DNA of 40,933 nucleotides, from contig NW_022204712.1 of assembly GCF_008831285.2 (NCBI RefSeq), forward strand, positions 1-40,933, written 5' to 3'. A model generated the notes under the pieces. That model had not been told where the DNA came from. It was given only the letters and a program-made list of their open reading frames with translations, and made no database searches. The DNA comes from Nymphaea colorata. Taxonomy: Eukaryota; Streptophyta; Magnoliopsida; Nymphaeales; Nymphaeaceae. The translations under genes and the position numbers were made by a program. This document shows, piece by piece, positions 23,295-33,713 of the stretch (positions are counted from its first letter, which is position 1; every line of letters starts with the position of its first letter).

Positions 23295-23555
23295 ATGGGA
23301 AACACATCGAACATCTGCAAGTGCTCAACCTCAAACGACAACTCTCCCACCAGGCCCAGCAAGCTCAACGGTTCGAAGACCAGAACAGACAGGGTTGCCT
23401 TTAACATACAGGCCATCGGATAGGCGATGCAGGCCAGCAAGAAACCCCACGAGGAAGAGCCTTGCGAGATTTACGAGAACGGCGAGAAGGAACGCGACGG
23501 ACTCATCCACAAATAGCAAACCTATCTCCGCGAAGTGCATAACGCTCGTCAATGA
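23295..23555 (+). pseudogene. EF-hand family relic, Met-Gly start
   Basis: The frame is still open for 86 codons and begins MGNTSNICK, close to EF-hand gene 6 (MGNISEICK). The second half keeps the family pattern: EKERDGLIHKEQTYLREVH against EKAEDGMIHKEQLRTYLERIH, with two residues lost. The region that should hold the first EF-hand is out of frame: a family-like FEDQNRQG appears only in the neighbouring frame. The two halves are therefore linked by compensating frameshifts. It is either a dying copy or a gene that lost its first hand; transcription unknown. Confidence 0.6.
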
Positions 23556-24325
23556 TCATGCGTCACAATATGCCATATTGCCAAAATCACTTTCTATAAA
23601 TCCTGGCATATAATCCAAGAACAATGCTACCAACATCACGATTAGAAACATAAAGCTTTAACTGGTTTTAAAGGAAAGGCCGCCCTCAAGATTCAGCTTC
23701 GCCTTTGCTCAAGATATCCCTCTAAAAAAATTGGCTTGATTAATGCAATCCCCGATAGATTTGAAATAGATGATGGATTTAAATATGCAGTAAACGGCAT
23801 TCCTTGCTTCTTTGAGACTACTCAATCTCAGCAATCATATATTGCCGCTTTGGAACTAACCCTTATAATCGATGCAATTACTTGCTGCGATATTCAACTC
23901 CTGGAGCATCCATGGCCAACCAGTTGCTCTCCTCCTCTAAAATGGCTATCCAGATGAGCCATATAATACTGCGGTCGTCAGTCGTGTCGGCAGAGATACG
24001 AAAAGTCTTGAACATGCAGTCTAAGGTGTTTTTTTCCGCATGAACTGCATAAGACCATGGGTAAGAGGTAAGATTCTACCTTTTTGGGGTGTTCTGGATG
24101 TCGCATTGATGTAGATTCGGTTTAGTTGGTCGCACAGCGACAATAAAAAATGAAATGAGAAAAATTAAAATCTGTGAACGCTGGGCCAAGAGATCTCATG
24201 AATTTTGATTTGCTGTTTCTTTCCTTGGTGGAAAATAGTAAATAATATTTAAATTAGCTTGGCAAAAGATTTCTAATCGTATAAATCTGTGTATAATTGT
24301 CTGTGGTGTATAATATAACCATAAA
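23556..24325. other. Spacer in the EF-hand cluster
   Basis: 770 nt without a supportable gene. It contains the TATAAATC box of EF-hand gene 2 at 24280-24287. The open stretch from 23736 (about 70 codons) shows no similarity to anything here and is probably chance. Confidence 0.5.
24280..24287 (+). promoter_or_regulatory. TATA-like box (TATAAATC) of EF-hand gene 2
   Basis: Begins 46 nt before the ATG at 24326, the same octamer and distance as in gene 1. It is followed by the shared TGGTGTATAATATAA. Confidence 0.5.
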
Positions 24326-24625
24326 ATGGCAAGTCCTATCAGCTATTTCCAGGAAGACACAAACGTGAAGCCAGATTTGAAACCAGATGTGAAACTATTA
24401 CAAATCTAAGCTTACGTGAATTTAGCCTTCGATGACTAAGAAAAGCGATAGAAAGGCCTCAGCCTCGCCCAATTTGGAGATTTCATGAAAAGCAGGGCCG
24501 CCGACTATAAAGAGTGCACAGAAGAAAAGATAAAAGAGGCTTTCGATAAAATGGATAAGAATGCAAATGGAAGGGTTGAAAGGGGTGAAATGCTCAGATT
24601 CTTGAAACAGAACAAACTTTCATGA
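24326..24625 (+). CDS. Small EF-hand protein 2 (Met-Ala start)
   Basis: 99 residues, the closest paralogue of gene 1 (shared LQIEAYVN, CTEEKIKEAF and DKNANGRVE). The second EF-hand loop is canonical (DKMDKNANGRVERGE region). The first is degenerate (FDDEEKREKGLSLAQF). Unlike the other six it starts MASPIS, so Gly2 is lost and N-myristoylation is not expected, which may change its location. It carries an extra Lys/Asp/Pro insertion at residues ~13-24. Three UAR codons. Confidence 0.85.
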
Positions 24626-25362
24626 TGATTGTTCAATAGAAGTCAATCATATAAACTCATTCACTATAATTAATGCACTATCAATCTCTAAGCAGCTTAG
24701 TAAAGCTCTGTTGCTAATCAACAATAAAGTTCAAAGTTTGTCATGATTATGGTTGGATGCGCTGAAAGATATCAGCCAAAACGATCAATACGCTATTTCC
24801 TTGGGAACTGAGATACTGACTAAAATTCTATTGTGCTGTTTTATTAAAATCTTCAATGTTTTTATCTTGGGAAGATAGATTCGATTCCAATAAATCATGA
24901 AAATGGAATGCATGCATGTCCTTGTATGGAAGCAGATGCACAGAGAAGAAAAATGATTAGAGGTTATCTAAAATAATTGATATTTCTGGTGTATTTATCA
25001 ATAAATCTGAGACAATCAAACATCTAAATAGCAAGCCAAATCAGCTGATCAATACTAATAAAAAATATCGAAAGCCATTTATGGTATGTATGAAATAGCC
25101 AGTCCGATCATAATACAGCTGCCAAATACCTTCATAACCTTGTTGCACCTTTGTATTTATCAATATCCTCGTCTATCACAAAAAATAATTCAAAAGGCTC
25201 GTCATATCGTCATCCATTCACTCTTAACTATTCTTTTCTTGGCAAAGTTATTCGCAATATGAAAGAAAAACCATTCTTTAGGCATTAAAAACGTTGATGT
25301 AGCTTAACCGATTTTCAGATATAAATCAATGAACGGATTTATGATAGTCTATAATATATAAG
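24626..25362. other. Spacer in the EF-hand cluster
   Basis: 737 nt of AT-rich sequence. No gene, RNA or repeat recognised apart from the TATA-like box of EF-hand gene 3 near its end. Confidence 0.5.
25320..25327 (+). promoter_or_regulatory. TATA-like box (TATAAATC) of EF-hand gene 3
   Basis: Begins 43 nt before the ATG at 25363 and is followed by CTATAATATATAAG just before the ATG, as in the other members of the cluster. Confidence 0.45.
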
Positions 25363-25644
25363 ATGGGCAGTTCGTTTTCAAACTACTTCTCAGGAGGTTA
25401 AAAAGGTGATGAGGCAAGAATCAAGCAGCACGTTAATGAAGCCTACGAGAAATACGACAAGGAAAACTTGGGCCTTGATCTTCAGAATCTCGGAAAGTGG
25501 ATTAAAGAGAAGGCTGCGGATTCCAAGGAGTACACAGAGGAAAAATTGAAAGAAATCTATGATGGAATCGAGAAAAACGCTGACGGAAGAATCGGAAAAG
25601 AGGAAATGATGAAATACCTGAAAAAACAAGGAGAGAAATTTTGA
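25363..25644 (+). CDS. Small EF-hand protein 3, Met-Gly start
   Basis: 93 residues, MGSSFS start (Gly2 and Ser6 fit N-myristoylation). First hand degenerate: YEKYDKENLGLDLQNLGKW. Second hand EKNADGRIGKEE, with Glu rather than Asp at loop position 1 but Glu at 12. It pairs with gene 5 as one subfamily (NLGLDL, LGKW, KEYTEEK). At two aligned sites this gene has GAA (Glu) and CAG (Gln) where gene 5 has TAA, so the pair is split on the code question. One UAR codon, no intron. Confidence 0.87.
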
Positions 25645-26104
25645 TGAATTTCCATAAAAATCCATATCATTCACTTACTATTCATTAATTTTAGATAAAT
25701 ACCATCATTTTATTAGAATAATCACAACTAAAACCCCGAAAAAACTCAGAAATTTAGCTTAATCTTTAGTGATACGAAGAAAAATTATTTATAAACTCTT
25801 TTTTTCAATTTCTCAAGACGAAGTTATTTATTATGCTTCGTAACAACTTCCAATTGGTTGCATGCCATCTTCGAAATGCCGATCATCCCGGCCATGCTTA
25901 TTTAATTGGAAAATTGATTAAAAATATAAATGATTGCCGATAATCAAAATGATGATAAGAAAGAATAGCAAATTGAGTAAAAATTCTGCATCACCCTCAA
26001 AAAAATGAATCGTAATGAAAAAAACGAGAAAAAGCTATATTTAGCTAATCTTGAGCTTACATACTGAAGATTATCGGCTAGATTATAATTGATAACTAAG
26101 AAAG
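25645..26104. other. Spacer in the EF-hand cluster
   Basis: 460 nt, AT-rich. Nothing recognisable. The TATA-like box seen for other members is not obvious about 45 nt before gene 4. Confidence 0.45.
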
Positions 26105-26380
26105 ATGGGTAATATGTGCAAGGGCAGCAGTCTGAACAGCCGATCAGCTGTTTCTGACAAGGTTGATAACGTCTTCCTCAAATACGACACGCTAAACCAA
26201 GGCATGGACAAATCTGCCTTCAATATGTGGGTGGCTGGGTAGGCTAGGGACTCCAACAAGCAGTGCACCGAGAAGGAGATCAATGAGGCTTATGAGACTA
26301 TCGAAAAAGACAATGAAGGAAGGATTCATAAGGAACAGCTCAAGACCTATCTTTGCAAGCTTCATGACGTGAAATCATGA
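26105..26380 (+). CDS. Small EF-hand protein 4, Met-Gly-Cys start
   Basis: 91 residues. MGNMCKGSS gives Gly2 and Cys5, the pattern of dually myristoylated and palmitoylated membrane proteins. First hand degenerate (FLKYDTLNQGMDKSAF). The second loop (EKDNEGRIHKEQ) has Glu at 1 and Gln at 12 instead of acidic residues, so Ca2+ binding may be weak. It belongs to the subfamily with gene 6, gene 7 and the relic, which share GMD or GLD, IHKEQL and a C-terminal C/E-K/R-x-H motif. One UAR codon. Confidence 0.86.
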
Positions 26381-26859
26381 TCATCCATCCAATCAGTCCA
26401 TATTATTGAGTTGTTTATTATACTTCGGAGAATGTGGCAGGATAATGCTATTCATCTTAAAAAGATCATGAAGAGCGAAAATCAACTCTTTTTGAAGAGG
26501 GAAGTTTTTCATCTGGATTTATCTTCGCGTTTTGTTCTATATTTTTTGGTAAAGACTAGTCTAAAAGTTAAAAATGGATAATTCATAAGAAGATATCGTG
26601 TTGGAATTATCTTTCTTTATGTTTTTGTAACTTCCGAGCTTACACGAAGTTCTAGCTTATAAATCAGTATAAACACATTCCACAATCTCTCCTATTTTCT
26701 CTTGTCTAATCACATTGGTAACTTTACATCAGTTTAAAAATAGAATCTCTTAGCTTTTATACCACTCTAAATCCCAAAAGTTTGACATAGTTTTGACAAA
26801 GCTATCGTATGCTATAAATCAGCTTATTAGCCTATGCAAGTTTATAATAATATAATAGG
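26381..26859. other. Spacer in the EF-hand cluster
   Basis: 479 nt, AT-rich, no gene recognised. It carries the TATA-like box of gene 5 near its right end. Confidence 0.5.
26813..26820 (+). promoter_or_regulatory. TATA-like box (TATAAATC) of EF-hand gene 5
   Basis: Begins 47 nt before the ATG at 26860 and is followed by TATAATAATATAATAG next to the ATG. Confidence 0.45.
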
Positions 26860-27183
26860 ATGGGAAACAATTTCTTTACCAAATACTTCTCGGACGGCCA
26901 ATAGGCCACATAAAAAGAAAAAGAATAAGTGAAATAAGAAAGCAACGAGGAAAAAATCAAAAAGTATGTCAAATAGGGGTTCGAGAAATTCGATCCATAA
27001 AATTTGGGACTTGACCTATAAAAACTGGGCAAGTGGTTTAAGGACAAAGCTATCGATACCAAGGAGTACACAGAAGAGAAGATCAAAGCCATTTATGATG
27101 AAATTGAGAAGAATTAAGAGGGAAAAGTGGGAATGACGGAAATGGTCAATTATCTTAAGAAAAAGGGAGAGAATTTATGGTGA
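26860..27183 (+). CDS. Small EF-hand protein 5, Met-Gly start, UAR-rich
   Basis: 107 residues, MGNNFF start. It has a longer N-terminal charged segment than its relatives, then a degenerate first hand (FEKFDPENLGLDLEKL) and a second hand EKNEEGKVGMTE. Nine of its sense codons are TAA or TAG, so under the standard code it is invisible as a gene. Read as Glu these give a smooth acidic helix and match Glu in gene 3 at one site and Gln at another. Closest to gene 3. Confidence 0.85.
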
Positions 27184-27523
27184 TTATACATTAATACAAC
27201 AATTATTAACTCACTTAAACCAATATCTACCCAAATTTCGTTAATAATAATTGCATAAGCCTAAAATTATAGCATTTCCAAACTAATTTACCAATTTTAT
27301 CATAAGCTTTTTTATATTTTTTATCTCCTTTTTACGATTTAGTGTCCAGGAATATGAAAAATATTGATGAAATTCAGGTGAAATTGTTGCATTTATGCGA
27401 GTATTAACATCAAAACATAAAAAAGTAAAGAAAACCAACCCATCTCCCTTAAAAGGCAAAAAATATCTATCATTTAGAGTATTTATGCTGGAAAATATTC
27501 CCTATATAATTGATTAATTAGCT
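27184..27523. other. Spacer in the EF-hand cluster
   Basis: 340 nt, AT-rich, nothing recognised. A weak TATA-like TATTTATG lies about 45 nt before gene 6. Confidence 0.45.
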
Positions 27524-27805
27524 ATGGGTAACATTTCAGAGATCTGCAAAAAAAATCCCAAGACCAAACCACTAGTAGCGGCTAAGGTTGACCAGGTCTT
27601 CATCAAATACGACATACTAAACCACGGAATGGATAGAGAGAAATTCAAACTGTGGATCGGGGACTAGGCCAACGCATTCAATATACAGTGCAATGACTAG
27701 GAGCTCAACGAGGCCTTTAATAGTGTCGAGAAGGCAGAAGATGGAATGATCCATAAGGAGCAACTGAGGACATACCTTTAAAGGATTCATGACGCCAAGT
27801 AATGA
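27524..27805 (+). CDS. Small EF-hand protein 6, Met-Gly start
   Basis: 93 residues, MGNISEICKK (Gly2, a Cys at 8). First hand degenerate (FIKYDILNHGMDREKF). Second loop EKAEDGMIHKEQ with Gln at position 12, as in genes 4 and 7. Three UAR codons. One falls at the fourth residue of the CTEEK/YTEEK motif, where four of the other six genes have Glu. The last UAR is four residues before the end. Ends HDAK. Confidence 0.86.
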
Positions 27806-28051
27806 TCGTACTTCCGATACTCATATTATTGACTTGCTTTTTATCCCTCATGAAAATATTGGCAAAATAATGCTATCAATATAAAAAAACCATTTAAAGC
27901 CAAAATCAGTTCTTTTTCAAAGGAAAGGCAATCGTTCAGATTTATCTTCACTTTTAGTCAATTATCTTGATGAAAACTATTTCGATTAGGCCTTTGAGAT
28001 AAGCTAGCACACTTATAATCAATTGTTTCCTGAGAAGATATCATCACAGAC

Positions 28052-28381
28052 ATGGTTGTTATTGTGGTATTGGCCTTTATGTTTAGGTTGAGTTTTAAGC
28101 TTTACAAATTAACTCTTCCCCGTCAAATAAACACTTTATTGAGTAGGTATAGACCTTCTATCTGTAGAATAAGGCCTAGGTTGGCTATTGGATACCAAAA
28201 CATACAACTTCTTGGTAATTCTTGGGTAGTCTTATTTGATGAAATGCATCAGCATCCTTATTCTGAAAATAATCTAACGCAAAAATTATCGCAAAAACTG
28301 ATAGTTGCTCATCGAATCATGGCCTTGCAAAGAGGATCATCGAGATTTCCCAGAGATAACGCCGAAAGATGTTAGAAGTGA
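28052..28381 (+). CDS. Hypothetical small protein (doubtful)
   Basis: An open frame of 109 codons between EF-hand genes 6 and 7, with a hydrophobic start (MVVIVVLAFMFRL) followed by a basic stretch. It has no similarity to the EF-hand family and only one UAR codon, near the end. A TGA-free frame of this length is expected by chance fairly often when only one stop codon exists. I list it because it fills a 630-nt gap, and do not assign a function. Confidence 0.25.
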
Positions 28382-28437
28382 GCCTACACCACTATATATC
28401 CAAAGCAATACGATGATATAATATAATTGATACTGAA

Positions 28438-28716
28438 ATGGGAAACTATAATTCGATGCTGAAAAGCGATCTCAAGACTCACGAGCAAGTGAGCTGCAAG
28501 GTGGACCAGGTCTTCACGAGGTTCGATCCAACTGGCAATGGCCTGGACTAGGACGCCTTTGATAAGTGGGTCCTGAGTGAGATCAAGGGAGAGGACAAGA
28601 AGTACAGCCAGGAGGAACTGCATGACACCTTTGAGGGAATTGAGAAGGGAATGGACAAGAGAATCCATAAGGAGCAACTGGACAAGTATCTTTGCAAGAT
28701 CCACGGCGTGAAATGA
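28438..28716 (+). CDS. Small EF-hand protein 7, Met-Gly start
   Basis: 92 residues, MGNYNS (Gly2 and Ser6 fit N-myristoylation). First hand FTRFDPTGNGLDEDAF, the member closest to a normal EF-hand. Second loop EKGMDKRIHKEQ lacks Gly at position 6 and has Gln at 12, so it is probably inactive. One UAR codon, read Glu, directly follows GLD. The only member richer in GC, with GAG and CTG preferred. TATATATCC lies 44 nt before the ATG. Confidence 0.86.
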
Positions 28717-29369
28717 TGATTCATCCAAAAAATCCATGCTATTCGCTAGCTTAATTATATCCTATAAAGCATACTTTTTATGACTGTGACAGGCTATTAG
28801 TCTGACAAACATTGTAAAATCCATCGTAACATTTAGGGAGAAAGCCTTTCATGGGTTGGTTGATGGTGGAGGTTGTTCTTTTGTTGGAGAATGGATGTTT
28901 AGGATGATAGTTTAATCTCTTTCTAGCATCTATCTGTATCGCAAAAGATAAATGTAAAGGCTATGGCCTAAAGCCAGCCTAATGATGGGTTGTATCAAAA
29001 GGATAATGATGTAGGCAGTAGCACATTTATCGCAACATATGCATATGGTGGACATCTTGAACATCTTTCAAGCTGGATTATCCAACTATAAATCTCTCAG
29101 CACTCGTTTAACTGGAACAATTTTTCGCTTTACCATCATAAAAGCCATATTCTTCCTACTAAGCTTAGTAGGATTAGCTCTCACAATCCATCATAATCCC
29201 ATAAGACAAACATAGGATTAATTTTAAAAAATTAAAATTTAAAAACATTTCTTCATATCCCATACCAGTCATTCATCCAAAACCTCCCATTTTCGTTCCC
29301 ATCTAACCCTCCCATCATCATCTACTTTTTAACGATTTGCCAATCCGATGACAAAGAGTGATCCAATCA
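28717..29369. other. Spacer between EF-hand cluster and dynein light chain gene
   Basis: 653 nt, AT-rich, between two gene ends (converging). I see no ORF, RNA gene or repeat. Confidence 0.5.
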
Positions 29370-29747
29370 TCATCCAAACTTCCAAATGAGGAAGCCGACA
29401 TGGTTTCGGTACAGCAAGATGCAGGCTTTGCTTTCGTAGTTGAAGAAGGAGCCAAAGTTGACTCCGCATACGACGTGCCAGCAGCCCTTGAACTCCTCCT
29501 CGAAGCACTTCTTGATGTACTATGCGGCGTCCTTGAGGTAGGCAATCTCGTTCTTGACCATCTGCACGTAGATGTACTCGGTGATCTGCAGAGCGTACTC
29601 CTTCATCTCCACACGCATGTCGCAGAACTTTATATCCGTTGAGATCTGCATGCTCGGAGGCACCCAGTCCTTGGGAATGCCCGCCCTTGACTGCTTCTCC
29701 TCCTACACCTTCTCCTTCTACTTGTTGTCCTTCTCCTTCGTCGCCAT
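29370..29747 (-). CDS. Divergent LC8-type dynein light chain
   Basis: 125 residues. After a charged N-terminal extension of ~20 residues rich in Lys/Glu, the protein follows the LC8/DYNLL pattern: a helix (ALQITEYIYVQMVKNEIAYL), a second helix AAEYIKKCFEEEFKG, then WHVVCGVNFGSFFNYE, the core strand with the conserved W-H-x-x-x-G-x-N-F-G-S motif, and ILLYRNHVGFLIWKFG. Such chains dimerise on dynein intermediate chains and act as dimerising hubs. It differs from canonical LC8 in the final strands and is longer, so it may be an axonemal variant. Three UAR codons. It is divergent from the coiled-coil gene at 29942, sharing a 194-nt promoter region. Confidence 0.85.
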
Positions 29748-29941
29748 AAAAGATAACTTAAATAACTTAAATCAAATTATTCCTCAAGCCATACCACCTC
29801 CATTCCAATCATAAAATACATCATATCACTCGATGATCAAAATAAAAGAATGCCTCTACATATAAGTCAGGCGGCCTTGGGTGGATGGGTGGTGGGTGAC
29901 TTTGAGTGCAGTTATATTATGATAATTAGCTGAAAATAGGA

Positions 29942-31198
29942 ATGAAGCATCATCGTCACCTGCACCGCAACAACCAGTTCGTCTCTCTAGGGGATATCAC
30001 TCTCGAGTAGCTGGCCTCGCTGGACGCCAACCGCAGACACACCAGCACTTTCCTCACCCAGAAAGCCATCTCCCACGAGGAGGAAATCTCCCAACGCCAC
30101 CACGAACTCAATCACTACCTCGACAACCTCGATAAAAAAGTTACCGCAGTCATCCAGCACAACGAGGCTGAGATTTTGACAGCCTATAAGAAGCATTTCG
30201 CCAGGGTTAAAAAGGAACTGGAGGATTTCAAGAAGCAGACGGAAGCGCAGGCCAACAGTTCCAACACCTTCATGGAAAAAATAGAGTTGCTGGAGAAGCA
30301 GTTGGCCATTTTTCGGGACTAGTCGCTGAAATTGTTCACCAAAGTTACTGAAAAGGACAAAACCATCGAGCAGCTTAGGTTCACGCTTGACGAGCTGCTC
30401 TCCGAGAAGAGACACATGGATGGAGTCGTTAAACAGCTCTCGAAAAGGAATAGGGAACTGGAGTGTGAGAGGGATAAAATCTAGGAAAAGAAGGCCGACA
30501 CTATGGCCCTTGAAATAAATTCCTTCTCTAAAAAATTCATAGCCAAGAATAGACTAGCCGACAGGTCGTACCAAGACACCATTAGACCCTCAAGCAACAT
30601 GTCCAAAGTGCAAAAAACCTATGCAAACCAGAGCAAGACCATAGCCGTAGACCAATCGTTCCAAGACTTCCAATAGTCTGATTCAGTTGGGCATCTTTTG
30701 AGGTAGAGACTGCCTCAGATCGACTAGTACACTCTTGGCAGGATCAGGGAGGTAGTGCTCTAGTTGATGGGCGACGACCTCAGAAAAAGGAGTATTCAAG
30801 TGAAAGCGCTATACATGCATAAAGAAAGGGAAAGGTATGATCAAAACCAGACCAGGCTGACCAACCGCAGCAAATCCAACTATACTGTCGATCTCTCATA
30901 AGCGAAACAATCATTAGATTACCCATAAACAAGGAACAAAGAAACCCTAAAACAAAAATCACAGCAATTCAACAGCAATCTCTAACTTTGCGAATATTTC
31001 AAGAAATGTATCGACACAATACGCAAATAGATCGGAGTGAGGAAAAAGGTAAGCACGATGGCCTTCTACAGATAGGGCGCTCCTATAGGTATCGAATAAT
31101 TCAAGAAATTTGATTTTTTCAAACTGATGTAGTTAGTCTGCAGTCACTAGTCGGTGATCTTATGTCTCTACAACGCGCTCATCTAGACGAAGAAGTGA
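29942..31198 (+). CDS. Coiled-coil protein of unknown function
   Basis: 418 residues in one frame. Residues ~40-200 form long heptad-type helices rich in Glu/Lys/Leu/Gln (EEISQRHHELNHYLDNLDKK, MEKIELLEKQLAIF, TIEQLRFTLDELLSEK, VVKQLSKRNRELECERDK). A Ser/Asn/Gln-rich linker and a C-terminal part with conserved-looking hydrophobics (TMAFYREGAPIGIEEFKKF, LVCSHESVILCLYNAL) follow. No known domain recognised. Likely cytoskeletal or basal-body related, inferred only from the coiled coil and its place beside a dynein light chain. Many UAR codons. It converges with the next gene, with 56 nt between stops. Confidence 0.82.
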
Positions 31199-31254
31199 GG
31201 CCATGCTGATATTATTTATCCTTTATCTTTATCTTGATGATAATCTTAAAAAGA

Positions 31255-32435
31255 TCACTTGGATTCCACCACCATATTATGCCTCCTCATGATATCTGGA
31301 TTGTTGTTTATGCGATCTTTTATGTTCCTTCTTCCCTTCACCTCGTTCTGGAAGGTGTTGAACAAGTGCTCGATTTAGTGCCTTTGGTTACGTAACTTGG
31401 AGTCCTTGTAGACTATGGCTGAAACCTTCAGCCTGTTGTTTATTTCTAAGTAGGGAATTATGTACTCTTCATGGCCTCACTGGTAATTGCGGTGGTGAAG
31501 GTGCGATTGTTGTTGTTATTGCCCAAGGACATGTTGACGTCTTTGCGTTTTTTCTTTGGGATGTGACTAATGGACTGGTTCACTCTCTTTTTCTTCTTGT
31601 TCTTCGATACGCCGTACCTATGCTGCAAAAATGGAGATTCTATTTCAGACTGGGGGAGAAGGTCGATGGTATCTCCTTTGGGTTTCTGGATGAAGGGTTT
31701 TTCGATGCTGTTGCCCTTGCTTTAGTTGAGCTCGTCAATATAGCTGCGTTTGAATGCCTCTGCCGCCAGCCGATCCCTTGCCAGTTTCTCCTGTATCTCC
31801 TGGCTCGACTTCTCGTAGTGGTTCCTTTACGACTGAATGCCCGCGTGACCGTTATGCTGTTTCTTTTCTATTTTGGCTGGCGAGTTTTCAGTCTAGTGAC
31901 TGTAGGTCAGCTTCGCAGCAAAGGCTTGCTGTTTGGACTGCTCCTTGGCTTGAGGAGCCAGCCTCTCCTTCACTTACCGTTGGTACTCGTTGAATTTTTG
32001 CCCAGTGGCGTAGTGTCTGAGCAGCTACTCATCTGTCATGTAGCTCTACCTGGTAGCCTGGTGCTTCTACTTTCCATCCAGGTCGAACCGATCCTTGGGG
32101 ATGTAGTCAGGCTGTCTCGCCAGCTCCAGCAAGTCGCGTTACCTTCTGAATGCGGCAATCCGCTGCAGGTAGTCGCCCTACCGCCTTAGCTCTAACTGAG
32201 CCTATATTTCTGCCTCTATTCGGCGCTCCTCGTTCATTCTCTACAACTAGGCTCTTGCGTAGGTGCCCCTAGCGATATTGTCGATCTCCATCTTACGTGC
32301 CTGTTGGTCAAGGAGAAGATCCATATCGGTTGCATTATCGTACTGCGCAAGTCTCCGATCGAGTTGTTGTAGCGAGGGCGGCAATTCAGCCCTAGCGGAG
32401 AAGTACGGGTAGTAGAAGGGTTAATAATAGCTCAT
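31255..32435 (-). CDS. Charged helical protein with basic nuclear-localisation-like motif
   Basis: 386 residues after a 20-nt intron at 31446-31465. The N-terminus is Tyr/Pro-rich (MSYYEPFYYPYF). Then comes a long charged helix rich in Arg/Glu/Gln (ELERMNEERRIEAEIEAQL), a Gln/Lys-rich middle, and the basic clusters KNKKKKR and PKKKRKD, the second close to a classical monopartite nuclear localisation signal. The C-terminus is Asn/Arg-rich. No domain recognised. The intron is needed to join the frame TSEAMK to KINNRLKVSA, so the gene is otherwise cut at TGA. Nuclear location is an inference from the basic clusters. Confidence 0.75.
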
Positions 32436-32668
32436 TTCTTATTATTTCTTTCCATCAAGAAATAAAATCAATAAAAATGACACTCCTTTTTCCATTTCCA
32501 ACACCATACTGCAAATTAATCACCCACCTCCTCGCTGAACAGAGGGCAGGATCGGCGGAAGATTGATTGTGTGTATATATTGGTCTGAATGACATGGATA
32601 TTTGATGCCTGTACCGACGAGTATGGATCATGCATTCGGTATGAATACCTTGACATAGACAGTACGTG

Positions 32669-33713
32669 ATGTTCGGAGTGAGTCTGATAGTCCTTCTCCT
32701 GGCCCTCTACTCATGCATCAGCCTGCTGCGGCAGGAGAACAAACTTTCCTTCTAGCTGCTCCCCATCGGGGTCAATACCGCCACCTCCCTCATCATCTTC
32801 TGCATATACACGCAAATGGAAGTGTTCAACATCCGAATCGCACTGCTAGTAGTGGAAGTCTACTCCTATTTCATACTCAGCTACGGCTTTGTCTATATGG
32901 TCCTCAAGCAAAACCCCATCCTCAGAGGCAGGCTAAAGTACATATCTCCTCAGGTAGACTCATGAAACGTATCTTCTTTGTGGTTAGCGTGGTTTGTGTG
33001 GCTGTCATCGTGATGGTGGTGGTATTCTCAGCCAATGGTGTGATTAAATGCACTGAAGATCAAGGAGCAGGCTCCATTTCCTTGGTCATTTTGGAGATCC
33101 CGCTATGTCTAGTTACCTGGATTTACAGTCACAAATCGAAAGAGATCATTCGAAGCGGGTCAGCATACCAACGCCCATAAAAGACAGAGTACACTCACAA
33201 GACTCAACATTTGCTGAACCAATAGGACCAGTACAAGCAGATCAAACTGGTGCAGTTAAAAGTGGTCCGCTTCGCATTTGCCGTCACTTTTGTCCTCCAT
33301 GCCATCGAAATCTTTTGCTATCTTTACGGTGATGAGGAGATCATCTGTTCCAAAGACACAAACAAAATCACAGTCACTTCGGATCTGTAGCTCTATATCC
33401 TTATCGTCGAAAACATCTCTTAGCTTTTTCCGCATTTCATCATACCGTTCATTTTTTGGTACCTGCCTGCCAGGCTCAACAGGCGGTCGGTTACTGTTTA
33501 CGTAATAAAAATTCTACTTAGATGACCAGCGAACATTCGGATGATTTTCAATCGAGGGACCACTCGCATCACCCCAACCCAAAACTGAGGTTCAATAGGG
33601 CCTAGTCGAGACTGGTCAATGACGTGAAGAGCGAAGAGGAGATTCGACAAAAATTGAATAATAAGAGTCCTGAACATAAACAGCATCATTTGAACAGAAT
33701 ACCTACTTTTTGA
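32669..33713 (+). CDS. Multi-pass membrane protein, about seven helices
   Basis: 334 residues after introns at 32938-32957 and 33502-33521 (both 20 nt). Hydrophobic segments lie near residues 3-20 (VSLIVLLLALYSCISLL), 30-50, 57-82 (ALLVVEVYSYFILSYGFVYM), 93-115 (IFFVVSVVCVAVIVMVVVF), 125-142, 190-212 (VVRFAFAVTFVLHAIEIFCYLY) and 245-265 (LFPHFIIPFIFWYL). A cytoplasmic-type tail rich in His/Asp/Arg follows. The layout is like a seven-helix receptor, but no family motif is seen. Two Cys (in IKCTED and EIICSKD) could form an extracellular disulfide. The second intron removes what would otherwise be a TGA and adds a ~60-residue tail. Function unknown. Confidence 0.72.

Noticed and set aside
28052-28381. 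109-codon frame between EF-hand genes as a confident gene
   Set aside because: With one stop codon such a frame arises often by chance; it has no homologue here and few UAR codons. Listed only with low confidence.
22508-28716. Calling the EF-hand genes spasmin or centrin
   Set aside because: Those have four EF-hands and about 170 residues. These have two hands, under 110 residues, and a Met-Gly start.
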